A DNA stretch of 41,085 nucleotides from Litorivivens sp041625495 (GTDB taxonomy: Bacteria > Pseudomonadota > Gammaproteobacteria > Pseudomonadales > Spongiibacteraceae): the NCBI RefSeq assembly GCF_041625495.1, contig NZ_JBFJTH010000012.1, forward strand, positions 1-41,085, written 5' to 3'. Below the pieces are notes generated by a model. That model saw only the letters and a program-made list of their open reading frames with translations. It was not told where the DNA came from and searched no databases. A program made the position numbers and the translations under genes. Of this stretch, positions 1 through 7,021 are shown one piece after another. How positions within the stretch are numbered: the first letter of the stretch is position 1; each line of letters begins with the position of its first letter.

Positions 1-797
1 TAAGCCATCATCTTCAACCCATTGAACTCTTCTCGCAGGAAGCGGTTTGAAAGCTGAAGATCGCGGCCATAGGCACCTTGTCCACCATACGGTTGGAGCA
101 TGGGATCAAGCTGATCAATGATGTCCTGAATAGTCGCCTGCGGCTGAACCTGAATAACGATGTCATTAAATGCGCCCTCCATATTGAAAGCCGTAGCAAG
201 GCGCTGCTCGGGCATCCACATGACGCCGAAACGGGCAAAGTCAGGCATGATCGATCCGGGCGGAATCTGGTAAATATATTCAGGGGAAAGAGCGATCCCG
301 ACGACAGTAAGCTCGCGCTTTCGGCCATTGATAACCGCCTGAATGGCGGCGCCGGATGAAAGGTTGTGCGCTGCGGCAAAAGTATCACTGATCAGTACTT
401 CGTCACGTCGGCTGTCCGGCATGCGTCCAGCGGCTATATGCAGTCGGTTCAGCCGAGGCCCTGCAGCAGGTATGGAGACCAATACGCCGGATATCGGATC
501 ACTAAAATCCGGCAGGCTGAGATTAACTTGAGCGACCACCCGTGGCTCCACCGATGCAATACCGGGTAAGGCCTCAATCCGCCTTGCTAGCGACTTGGGG
601 GCGCGCTTCAGGTTGGCGAAAATATCCGCAAAGCCGTGCTCCCGATAGTAGGTATCGCGCGTAGTCAGCAGAGAATCATAGGTAGACAGACTCATTACGC
701 AGACCGATACGCCGCCGGCCATAACCAGAGCAATCGCCAACACCTGCCCTCGAAGATGCCAGAGTTCGCGCCACAGTTTGAGTGTAAGCGCTCGCAT
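1..797 (-). CDS. ABC transporter permease, FtsX/MacB type (partial, C-terminus missing)
   Basis: The reading frame is open from an ATG at 797 to the left edge, giving about 265 residues with no stop. It begins with a short basic segment and one hydrophobic helix (about residues 17-35, GQVLAIALVMAGG). A long soluble stretch follows, typical of the periplasmic MacB_PCD domain of FtsX-like permeases; the later membrane helices would lie outside the window. Its ATG overlaps the TGA of the upstream ATPase gene by one base (TGATG), so the two are translationally coupled and almost certainly form one exporter. Substrate is not readable: the family covers lipoprotein release, macrolide and peptide export. 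The partner identity is strong, the substrate unknown. Confidence 0.8.
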   Translation of the reverse strand, partial: MRALTLKLWRELWHLRGQVLAIALVMAGGVSVCVMSLSTYDSLLTTRDTYYREHGFADIFANLKRAPKSLARRIEALPGIASVEPRVVAQVNLSLPDFSDPISGVLVSIPAAGPRLNRLHIAAGRMPDSRRDEVLISDTFAAAHNLSSGAAIQAVINGRKRELTVVGIALSPEYIYQIPPGSIMPDFARFGVMWMPEQRLATAFNMEGAFNDIVIQVQPQATIQDIIDQLDPMLQPYGGQGAYGRDLQLSNRFLREEFNGLKMMA

Positions 798-1456
798 CAC
801 CAGCTAACCTCGGCTGGCTTAAGTGGGTGTGCGTTATGATGGATATCGGTGATGCGGCCGTCGCCCAGTAAAATGACGCGGTCTGCGATTGCTGCAATTC
901 CAGCGTTGTGGGTAATAATGGCCGTTGTGGTTCCCAACTCCTTGTTCGCCCGAACCAGCGCGTCCAACACAACGGTGCCAGTTTTCGAGTCCAGGGCCCC
1001 CGTGGGTTCGTCGCATAGCAGTACTTTCGGATTTTTGGCGATGGCGCGAGCGATGGCCACTCGCTGTTGTTCACCCCCAGACATTTGGGCCGGGAAATGG
1101 TTAAGCCGCTCCTGGAGGCCAACGAGACCAAGGGCATCTTCCGGGCGCATCGGGTTTGCGGCAATCTCGGTAACCACCGCCACATTTTCCCGCGCCGTGA
1201 GGCTTGGAATTAGGTTGTAGAATTGAAAGACAAAACCCACATGGTCGCGGCGGTAGCGCGTCAGTTCTCTATCCCGAACATTTGTCAGGCTCTGGCCGCA
1301 ATAACTGACCTCGCCCTTTGTTGCTGTATCCAATCCGCCAAGAATATTCAGAAGGGTGGATTTGCCGGAGCCGGACGCCCCCAGCAGGACAACCAACTCG
1401 CCTGCAAAGAGATCGAGATCGACCCCGCGTAACGCATGCACTACCACCTCGCCCAT
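797..1456 (-). CDS. ABC transporter ATP-binding protein, MacB/LolD family
   Basis: Cytoplasmic ATPase that powers the adjacent FtsX-like permease. Walker A is GASGSGKS, the Q-loop lies near FVFQFYN, the signature is MSGGEQQR, Walker B is VLLCDEPTGALD and the switch His is in ITHNAG. The first ATG (1456) falls inside the conserved beta-strand region: the upstream codons in the same frame read RVFCARNVTKSYP, which is family-like sequence. The frame stays open for about 30 codons upstream without ATG, GTG or TTG. An ATC at 1514-1516, preceded by GAGGAG, is the only candidate for a full-length start. Coordinates here use the ATG. The stop overlaps the permease ATG. Confidence 0.88.
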   Translation of the reverse strand: MGEVVVHALRGVDLDLFAGELVVLLGASGSGKSTLLNILGGLDTATKGEVSYCGQSLTNVRDRELTRYRRDHVGFVFQFYNLIPSLTARENVAVVTEIAANPMRPEDALGLVGLQERLNHFPAQMSGGEQQRVAIARAIAKNPKVLLCDEPTGALDSKTGTVVLDALVRANKELGTTTAIITHNAGIAAIADRVILLGDGRITDIHHNAHPLKPAEVSW

Positions 1457-1587
1457 GGGGTAAGATTTGGTGACATTGCGGGCGCAGAAAACCCGTTCTG
1501 GAGGTGTTGGTTCGATAGTCCGACTCTCCTCGTTATCCCTTCAGTGTAGATCAGCTTGGCGTGTGCGCGTATTTTGGTGGGCTAATA

Positions 1588-1616
1588 TTGAGCCTGTATC
1601 AGGCGTTTGGTACACT
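1588..1616 (+). promoter_or_regulatory. sigma70-type promoter of the tRNA-Pro gene
   Basis: TTGAGC (1588-1593) and TACACT (1611-1616) are separated by 17 bases, upstream of the tRNA. The bases after the -10 are GC-rich (ACCGCGCCC), the type of discriminator seen at stringently controlled stable-RNA promoters. A GCCCTG-CCG-CAGGGC hairpin (1622-1636) lies in the leader. Confidence 0.6.
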
Positions 1617-1653
1617 ACCGCGCCCTGCCGCAGGGCAGGGTCCCGCTATGTGT

Positions 1654-1730
1654 CGGAGTGTAGCTCAGCTTGGTAGAGCACTGTCTTCGGGAGGCAGGGG
1701 TCGGAGGTTCAAATCCTCTCACTCCGACCA
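1654..1730 (+). tRNA. tRNA-Pro (anticodon CGG)
   Basis: A 77-base cloverleaf. The acceptor stem is CGGAGTG/CACTCCG with discriminator A and an encoded CCA. The D stem is GCTC/GAGC, the anticodon stem CTGTC/GGCAG with one G-T pair, and the T arm GGAGG-TTCAAAT-CCTCT. The anticodon loop TTCGGGA places CGG at positions 34-36, so the tRNA reads the proline codon CCG. The C1-G72 pair and the GGGTCGGAGG segment resemble proK-type tRNA. No convincing terminator follows. Confidence 0.95.
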
Positions 1731-2055
1731 GTAAAATCAAAAAGTTATTTTCTTAGCGTACTAGCGCGTTTCATTGCCTGTCATCACTGTTGCCCCTGTG
1801 TATTACCGCGGCGAACGTGTTTAGCTAACTATAAGATGCAAAGATCAGTTGAGTTGGCTTTCCTGTCGGTCGGCTCGGCTTCATATTTCTGCTTAGTAAG
1901 GTGGTGGGCAATTTTCCCGGGCATCGATGAGGTTGGAGCAAGCCCGTTATTGTCGCTTTGCTTTAATTGACACTGGGTATGCCTATAGAACTGACTGCGG
2001 TAGCTGGTGATATTGTGACATGCAGACGATGCTGCCAAGTGGGAAAGCAGGTACC
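1731..2055. other. intergenic gap without a supported gene
   Basis: About 325 bases between the tRNA and the end of the phosphopantetheinyl transferase gene. Short open frames exist on both strands, but none has a ribosome binding site, recognisable protein sequence or gene-like composition. No repeat or strong hairpin was seen. Confidence 0.5.
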
Positions 2056-2778
2056 TTAAATAGGAGCAGCTAGCCAGGTTATCCCTCTATTAGGCTCAAG
2101 AATGTAGCGCACGCAGAGTTCCCGCCCTGCAAGCGGATTGTTTGGCAATGTCTGCGTTATTTCAAAGTATAAAGCCTCTATGTCGGTGTCAATTGCCAGA
2201 AGTCTGGCAGCACTGAAGCCGAAAAATTGCCTTACATAGGGGAATAGGGCTTTGTAGATACTCTCTTTGGCTGAAAAGCAGAGACTGAGTGCTTTGCTGT
2301 AGCCAAGTGTGCTGCTATTGATAAGTGCAGTCTCCTCTGCACTAACGATCTTGCGTGTAACGCGCTCAGCTTGGGTGTCCGTCATCCAGTCAACGGCGTC
2401 TACTCCCAGTACGGATTGTGCCTCGGTGGATGCAACGACGCACAGCGCAAAATCGTCCGTGTGGGTTATACTGCCGCACATCGACTGCGGCCAAATCGGG
2501 CATCGATCTTCATTGGTACTAATGCTTGTGTTGGTAGCACCGGCCGCAGACAGCGCCATTTGTGCCAGATAACGGCCAATAAAATACTCACTGCGACGCT
2601 TTGTAACTGCACGTTTTATGTTAGACGGGCAGTCAATGCCACACTGGCTAAAGAAGCTGTCGGAAAAATGCGCGTCGTTACGCCTGGCTGCGCGCGCGAT
2701 GATTGACGCTGGTGCGTTGGGTAGCACGATGGAGGTCGGTAAGAAATAGCTCGGTGTTAACTGCGTTATGGCGGGCAT
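2056..2778 (-). CDS. 4'-phosphopantetheinyl transferase, EntD type
   Basis: Transfers phosphopantetheine from CoA to a serine of a carrier protein. The EntD-type signature order is present: RRSEYFIGRY (about residues 61-70), GSITH (102-106), GVDAVDW (125-131) and FSAKESIYKAL (168-178). The length of 240 residues fits the family. One oddity is that the GVDxE metal-binding motif reads GVDAV, so the second acidic residue (expected at 129) is Val, with Asp at 130. No NRPS or PKS genes are in view, so its target is elsewhere. The start has only a weak ribosome binding site and sits beside an 11-base palindrome (CCGGGTCCCGG, 2780-2790). It is divergent from the SET-domain gene. Confidence 0.85.
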   Translation of the reverse strand: MPAITQLTPSYFLPTSIVLPNAPASIIARAARRNDAHFSDSFFSQCGIDCPSNIKRAVTKRRSEYFIGRYLAQMALSAAGATNTSISTNEDRCPIWPQSMCGSITHTDDFALCVVASTEAQSVLGVDAVDWMTDTQAERVTRKIVSAEETALINSSTLGYSKALSLCFSAKESIYKALFPYVRQFFGFSAARLLAIDTDIEALYFEITQTLPNNPLAGRELCVRYILEPNRGITWLAAPI

Positions 2779-2927
2779 GCCGGGTCCCGGTTGATTGGCC
2801 TATATCATGTGCGTTGCTTAGAGAGCGACACTTTACCAAAGTAACTGGCTCTTTGTACTCAACAATTGCCGGTCTTCTATGGTTGAATAAAGCGAATTCA
2901 AAATATCAACGAGGAAAGCCGATTGTT

Positions 2928-3236
2928 ATGGCGAAGACCCACCGGGGCGTAAAAGTAGGGAAAAGTCCGATCAGTGGCAAGGGACTGTTTGCGGAAAAAT
3001 CCATTAAAGCCGGCTCAGTGCTCGGTTATTGTAAAGTAGAGAAGACGCAGGAAGCGTGTGAGCACACACTCACTCTGGATGATAATTCCATGTATCGGGT
3101 GCTGTGTGATCTGAAATATATCAACCACGCAAGGCCATCAAATGTCATTTATTACGATGACTTCAGTGTGGTGGCGCTGCGCGACATTGCGCCAGGTGAA
3201 GAGTTATTGCACGACTACGGGGAAGAATGGGCCTGA
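2928..3236 (+). CDS. minimal SET-domain protein (putative lysine methyltransferase)
   Basis: A 102-residue protein that is almost nothing but a SET domain, probably an AdoMet-dependent protein lysine methyltransferase. Visible motifs are SGKGLFAEKSIKAGSVLG near the N-terminus, the YINHARPSN segment (NH...N, AdoMet and knot region) and GEELLHDYGEEW with the conserved catalytic-region Tyr near the C-terminus. The start is chosen at 2928 because GAGGAAA lies ten bases upstream; longer in-frame versions have no family sequence. The gene converges on groEL and shares a bidirectional terminator with it. Bacterial SET proteins of this size are common but their targets are mostly unknown. Confidence 0.83.
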   Translation: MAKTHRGVKVGKSPISGKGLFAEKSIKAGSVLGYCKVEKTQEACEHTLTLDDNSMYRVLCDLKYINHARPSNVIYYDDFSVVALRDIAPGEELLHDYGEEWA

Positions 3237-3264
3237 AAAGGCAGAGGTAAAATCTACCCCTGCC
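3236..3264 (-). terminator. terminator of groES-groEL
   Basis: Read on the minus strand, a ten-base stem (GGCAGGGGTA / TACCTCTGCC, one G-U pair) with a five-base loop is followed by TTTT. It lies just after the groEL stop. On the plus strand the same element follows the SET-domain gene but has one mismatch and no T run. Confidence 0.75.
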
Positions 3265-3277
3265 TGGTGTGAGCTAC

Positions 3278-4906
3278 CTAGAAGTCCGGCATCTGTGGTG
3301 CGGCCGACTTGGGCTTGTCGTCGACGCGCTCGGCTACCATGGCTTCAGTGGTCAGGATCAGTCCGGCGATGGAACCTGCGTTCTGCAGGGCAGAGCGGGT
3401 TACCTTGGTCGGGTCGATAATACCGTGCTCGATCATGTCAACGTAGTCACCAGTCTGGGCGTTATAGCCCCAGTTGATGTTGTCATTGCTGCGCACTTTG
3501 TCCAGTACCACGCTACCGTCGACACCGGCGTTAGCGGCGATTTGACGGAAAGGTTCTTCCATCGCCCGCAAGGCAATTTTGATGCCGGTGTCCTGGTCGG
3601 CGTTTGCGCCTTTCAGATTGTCCTTGCGTAGTTGCTCGGCAACACGGATCAGGCTGATGCCGCCGCCGGGAACAATCCCTTCTTCAACCGCCGCACGGGT
3701 GGCGTGGAAGGCGTCGTCGACCAGGTCTTTCTTCTCCTTCATTTCCACTTCGGTGGCTGCACCAACCTTGATCACGGCCACGCCGCCCGCCAGTTTGGCG
3801 ACTCGCTCCTGTAGCTTCTCCTTGTCGTAGTCAGAGGTGGACTTCTCAATCTCGGCACGAATCTGGGAAACCCGGGAAGTAATGTCGGCCTTGTTACCGG
3901 CGCCATCAACAATGGTGGTGTTTTCCTTGTTGATAACAACACGCTTGGCTGTGCCCAACTGATCAATATCGGTGGTATCCATGCCAAGCCCCACTTCTTC
4001 GGAAATGACGGTGCCACCAGTGAGCACCGCGATATCCTGCAGCATGGCTTTGCGGCGATCGCCAAAGCCGGGCGCTTTGACAGCGGCCGTTTTCAGTATG
4101 CCGCGCAGGTTGTTGACCACCAGTGTGGCCAGCGCTTCGCCTTCTATATCTTCAGCAATCAGCAGCAGTGAGCGGCTGGCTTTGGCGACGGCTTCCAGTA
4201 CAGGCAGCAGGTCGCGAATATTGCTGATTTTCTTGTCGCACAGCAGGATGTAGGGGTTATCCAATTCAACCTGCATCTTCTCCTGGTTATTGATGAAGTA
4301 GGGCGACAGATAGCCGCGGTCGAACTGCATACCTTCTACCACTTCCAGCTCGTTCTCCAGCGACTTGCCTTCTTCGACGGTTACGACACCATCGCGGCCG
4401 ACTTTTGCCATCGCTTCGGCCAGAATGTTGCCAATGTCGGTATTCCAGTTGGCAGACACGGTAGCAACCTGACCTATGGCCTTATTGTCGTCACAGGGCT
4501 TGGACATTTTTCCAAGCTTTTCGGTGGCCGCAGCCACAGCGGTATCGATACCGCGCTTGAGATCCATCGGGTTCATGCCGGCGGCGATGGCTTTGTGACC
4601 TTCGCGGACCAAGGCTTGGGCGAGAACGGTTGCGGTGGTGGTTCCGTCACCGGCGACATCCGCGGTTTTGGAAGCCACTTCTTTCACCATCTGTGCGCCC
4701 ATATTTTCGAACTTGTCCTTAAGCTCGATTTCTTTGGCTACCGATACGCCGTCTTTGGTTACGCGCGGCGCACCAAAGCTTTTGTCGAGCACAACGTTGC
4801 GACCTTTGGGTCCCAGCGTAACTTTGACGGCGTCAGCGAGTATATTCACCCCTGCCAACATGCGCTCGCGGGCATCGTTGGAAAACTTGACTGTCTTGGC
4901 ACTCAT
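3278..4906 (-). CDS. groL: chaperonin GroEL (60 kDa), lacking the GGM tail
   Basis: ATP-dependent folding chamber subunit, 542 residues. The sequence is canonical throughout: the LGPKGRNVVLDKSFG nucleotide loop, GDGTTTATVL (about 86-95, with catalytic Asp87), the apical domain, and the VEEGIVPGGG segment near residue 410. The C-terminus is unusual. It ends KSAAPQMPDF, with none of the Gly-Gly-Met repeats that normally line the cavity floor. The ATG overlaps the groES TGA by four bases (ATGA), and its Shine-Dalgarno GGAGAAA lies inside groES. Several stretches look unlike typical enteric GroEL (for example SANWNTDIG), so this may be a second, specialised chaperonin copy; only the whole genome can tell. 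Confidence 0.97.
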   Translation of the reverse strand: MSAKTVKFSNDARERMLAGVNILADAVKVTLGPKGRNVVLDKSFGAPRVTKDGVSVAKEIELKDKFENMGAQMVKEVASKTADVAGDGTTTATVLAQALVREGHKAIAAGMNPMDLKRGIDTAVAAATEKLGKMSKPCDDNKAIGQVATVSANWNTDIGNILAEAMAKVGRDGVVTVEEGKSLENELEVVEGMQFDRGYLSPYFINNQEKMQVELDNPYILLCDKKISNIRDLLPVLEAVAKASRSLLLIAEDIEGEALATLVVNNLRGILKTAAVKAPGFGDRRKAMLQDIAVLTGGTVISEEVGLGMDTTDIDQLGTAKRVVINKENTTIVDGAGNKADITSRVSQIRAEIEKSTSDYDKEKLQERVAKLAGGVAVIKVGAATEVEMKEKKDLVDDAFHATRAAVEEGIVPGGGISLIRVAEQLRKDNLKGANADQDTGIKIALRAMEEPFRQIAANAGVDGSVVLDKVRSNDNINWGYNAQTGDYVDMIEHGIIDPTKVTRSALQNAGSIAGLILTTEAMVAERVDDKPKSAAPQMPDF

Positions 4907-5217
4907 GCTGCTTTCTCCTGAATTTCAGACTGTTCGACAATGGCAAAAATTTCAGATTCTTTGATGATCAGGTAGTCCTCGCCATCGATCTTGACCTCGG
5001 AGCCGGCGTACTGACCAAACAGTACGCGGTCGCCGGCCTTGACTGACAGACTGCGCAGTTCTCCGTTGTCGAGAAGAGCACCTTCGCCCACTGCTATAAC
5101 CTCACCTTGTGTGGATTTTTCCGCGGCTTTGTCCGGGATAACGATGCCACCTTTGGTTTTGGTTTCCGCAGCGAGGCGTTTGACAACCACCCGATCGTAG
5201 AGCGGCTTGATACTCAT
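4903..5217 (-). CDS. groS: co-chaperonin GroES (10 kDa)
   Basis: Heptameric lid of the GroEL chamber, 104 residues. It begins MSIKPLYDRVVVKR, has the mobile loop TKTKGGIVIP around residues 20-29 and ends with the family segment EDYLIIKESEIFAI. The start at 5217 is preferred over an in-frame ATG 15 bases upstream because GGAGGAA is correctly spaced from it. The protein is a few residues longer than most GroES: the extra tail EQSEIQEKAA is encoded by the bases that also serve as the groEL ribosome binding site. It is the first gene of the heat-shock operon. Confidence 0.97.
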   Translation of the reverse strand: MSIKPLYDRVVVKRLAAETKTKGGIVIPDKAAEKSTQGEVIAVGEGALLDNGELRSLSVKAGDRVLFGQYAGSEVKIDGEDYLIIKESEIFAIVEQSEIQEKAA

Positions 5218-5296
5218 CGAGCATTCCTCCAATTAACATTTATGTTGTTAGGGAAGGAGGCGACAGGGGATGGGTCACGTCTCCTTCTGAGCGGCT

Positions 5297-5325
5297 TAAT
5301 GGGCGCCAGTCTGCGCGTTTTCAAG
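5297..5325 (-). promoter_or_regulatory. sigma32-like heat-shock promoter of groES-groEL
   Basis: On the minus strand, CTTGAAA (5325-5319) is followed after 14 bases by GCCCATTA (5304-5297). This fits the RpoH consensus CTTGAAA and CCCCATNT with two mismatches in the -10. It lies about 80 bases before the groES start. No CIRCE inverted repeat (TTAGCACTC-N9-GAGTGCTAA) was found, so HrcA control is not indicated. Confidence 0.65.
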
Positions 5326-5495
5326 CGGTGTCGTTTAGATTATTTGAGAATAAAGAATATGCGGTTTAGATGAAATTTGTGGTTTAGGGCGCGGTAGGGG
5401 TGAACTGCCGTACAAATCCTTATTTTTCAACTAGATATTTTGGGGCTATATATTATAAAAACCTAGTAGGTCTAGCGTGAACAGGAGACTAGTAG

Positions 5496-6089
5496 ATGCC
5501 GACTTCACAACCTATCTTCGAGCGAAACCTTGCCGACTACTTTCGTGAGCGCCTGCAGGAATGCGGCGAGCAGCTGGCGCCGCCACCGCAGGAAGACACG
5601 CTGTGGTATATGGGCAACGTGCTGGCACGGTTTGGGGACAGTGATCAGCTGTTTAGCTACGACGAAGGTGAGCTGGGAATTCGGCCATTGGCCCTGCTTT
5701 ACAAAGATGCCCACGAAGCGGGCACAACGCGCGAGCGCTGTCTCATCTTGCGGCAATTAGGTGACATGGCGTTGTTCATTGGCGCGCTGTTTCCCGAACG
5801 TTATGCCCGTCGCGGCATTCTCAAAGACTACTTTGTTGGTATGGGCGGAGGCGCATACAGCTACCTGTCTGAAAATGCGCCAAAGAATCGTCATATCTTT
5901 TCAGAGCTGGCCGAAACCTTTAGCCGCATGCTGCATCTGGTGGAACAGGCCTGCTCAAAAGAGCAGCTTTTCGACGCCTCGGATGTGTTGGGGCTGTATG
6001 AGCGTTGGCGTGCCACAGGTGATATTCGCTTGCGCGAGCAGCTGGAGGCGCTGGGGATTTGCGTGATGGATCAAGGCCAGCTCCACTGA
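5496..6089 (+). CDS. conserved-looking protein of unknown function
   Basis: A 197-residue protein I do not recognise. The ribosome binding site AGGAG sits nine bases before the ATG. The sequence looks soluble and largely helical, without a signal peptide or membrane segment. It has a compact middle part (RCLILRQLGDMALFIGALFPERY, given here only in part: LGDMALFIGALFPERY) followed by GMGGGAYSYLSE and a C-terminal helical half ending in CVMDQGQLH. Codon use resembles its neighbours, so it is probably a real native gene. An AT-rich segment (about 5425-5462) upstream probably holds its promoter. It is transcribed away from groES and converges on the SDR gene downstream. Confidence 0.7.
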   Translation: MPTSQPIFERNLADYFRERLQECGEQLAPPPQEDTLWYMGNVLARFGDSDQLFSYDEGELGIRPLALLYKDAHEAGTTRERCLILRQLGDMALFIGALFPERYARRGILKDYFVGMGGGAYSYLSENAPKNRHIFSELAETFSRMLHLVEQACSKEQLFDASDVLGLYERWRATGDIRLREQLEALGICVMDQGQLH

Positions 6090-6184
6090 TCGAGTAGGCA
6101 AACCGGACAAGTTTCTACCAGGCGCGCAAACACATACAAAGTTGCACACTTATAAGTTGGGTTGCTTGCCTTTTATGCAGCGTA

Positions 6185-6868
6185 CTATCGCTGCACCCAG
6201 CCTCCGCATACAGGAAATACCTGTCCGACAAAATGGTTAGCTGCGTCGCTGCAGAGAAAAGCCGCGAATTCAGCGTCTTCGCGCGCGCCGACCAAACGGC
6301 CCAGCGGAACTTCTCGCTTTAGTCGCTCCTGAAAGCGCGGGTTGGCCTGCACCTCTGGGGGAAAGTAGGTTGGGTTATCAACAAAGTTTTGGGCAATAGC
6401 GTTTACCTGAATATTCTGCGCCGCCACTTCCACACCCAGTGCCTGAATATAGGCCAACTGCGCGCCCCGGGCAGCGCTGTAGGTGGAAGCGCGTTTCATG
6501 CCACGCAGGGCCGAGGCACTGCCCATCAAGAGTATCTTTCCCTGTCCTCGCTGGATCATGTTCGGCAAGGCCGCCTTGCAGAGCCGGGGCAGCGGGTCAA
6601 CCAGCGCGGCAAAGACCTGCTGCCATTCGTCTTCTTCCACCTCAATCGCCGGGGTGCTGGGCGCTGGCAGGGCGAGATTGGCGAGCAACACGTCAATCTC
6701 GCCCGCTTCCGCCAGTAGCGCGGCGGGTTTGTCGATGTCTATCAGGCTGTCATGGTTAGCCACCACGTCTGCGCCCTGGTCTGCCAGGGTTTGGCACAGC
6801 GCGGGCCCCATGAATTCGCCAGCCTGGGTAACCAGAATTCGCTTGCCGCTCAATGGTTTGTGAGTCAT
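6185..6868 (-). CDS. SDR-fold protein with halohydrin dehalogenase motifs
   Basis: A 227-residue Rossmann-fold protein. Two features set it apart from ordinary short-chain dehydrogenases. The glycine-rich NAD(P) motif is replaced by T14-x4-F19-x-G21, and the catalytic set reads S117-x12-Y130-x3-R134, with Arg where dehydrogenases have Lys. Both patterns define halohydrin dehalogenases, which convert vicinal haloalcohols to epoxides without a nicotinamide cofactor. The NPTYFPPE stretch (165-172) and the C-terminal FVGQVFPVCGGW also resemble that family. The start at 6868 follows GAGGA; a longer GTG-type frame was not used. The gene is divergent from the HDOD gene. An atypical SDR of other function remains possible. 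Confidence 0.8.
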   Translation of the reverse strand: MTHKPLSGKRILVTQAGEFMGPALCQTLADQGADVVANHDSLIDIDKPAALLAEAGEIDVLLANLALPAPSTPAIEVEEDEWQQVFAALVDPLPRLCKAALPNMIQRGQGKILLMGSASALRGMKRASTYSAARGAQLAYIQALGVEVAAQNIQVNAIAQNFVDNPTYFPPEVQANPRFQERLKREVPLGRLVGAREDAEFAAFLCSDAANHFVGQVFPVCGGWVQR

Positions 6869-7021
6869 CGAAAAATCCTCATGTTTTTTGCATGTTAGGG
6901 AAATAGGCGAGGTGTTGGCAAGGCGTGACACCCCAGTGTGCAAGCACTTGCGGACAGTACGGATGTCGCTGTGTCATTCGCTCATCTAAGCTTGAGGTTA
7001 TTGGTATTTCAGGGATTAATC

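Noticed and set aside
1829..2038. 69-codon minus-strand frame in the gap after the tRNA
   Set aside because: No ribosome binding site, no recognisable sequence; low-quality composition. The region is treated as non-coding.
2703..2927. N-terminal extension of the SET-domain gene
   Set aside because: The added residues do not look like SET sequence, and GAGGAAA marks the 2928 start.
5218..5495. CIRCE element for HrcA control of groES
   Set aside because: No TTAGCACTC-N9-GAGTGCTAA repeat is present; a sigma32-like promoter explains the operon better.
6148..6157. Perfect palindrome ACTTATAAGT between convergent genes
   Set aside because: Short and far from any promoter; likely chance, although it contains the TATAAG half-site seen elsewhere.
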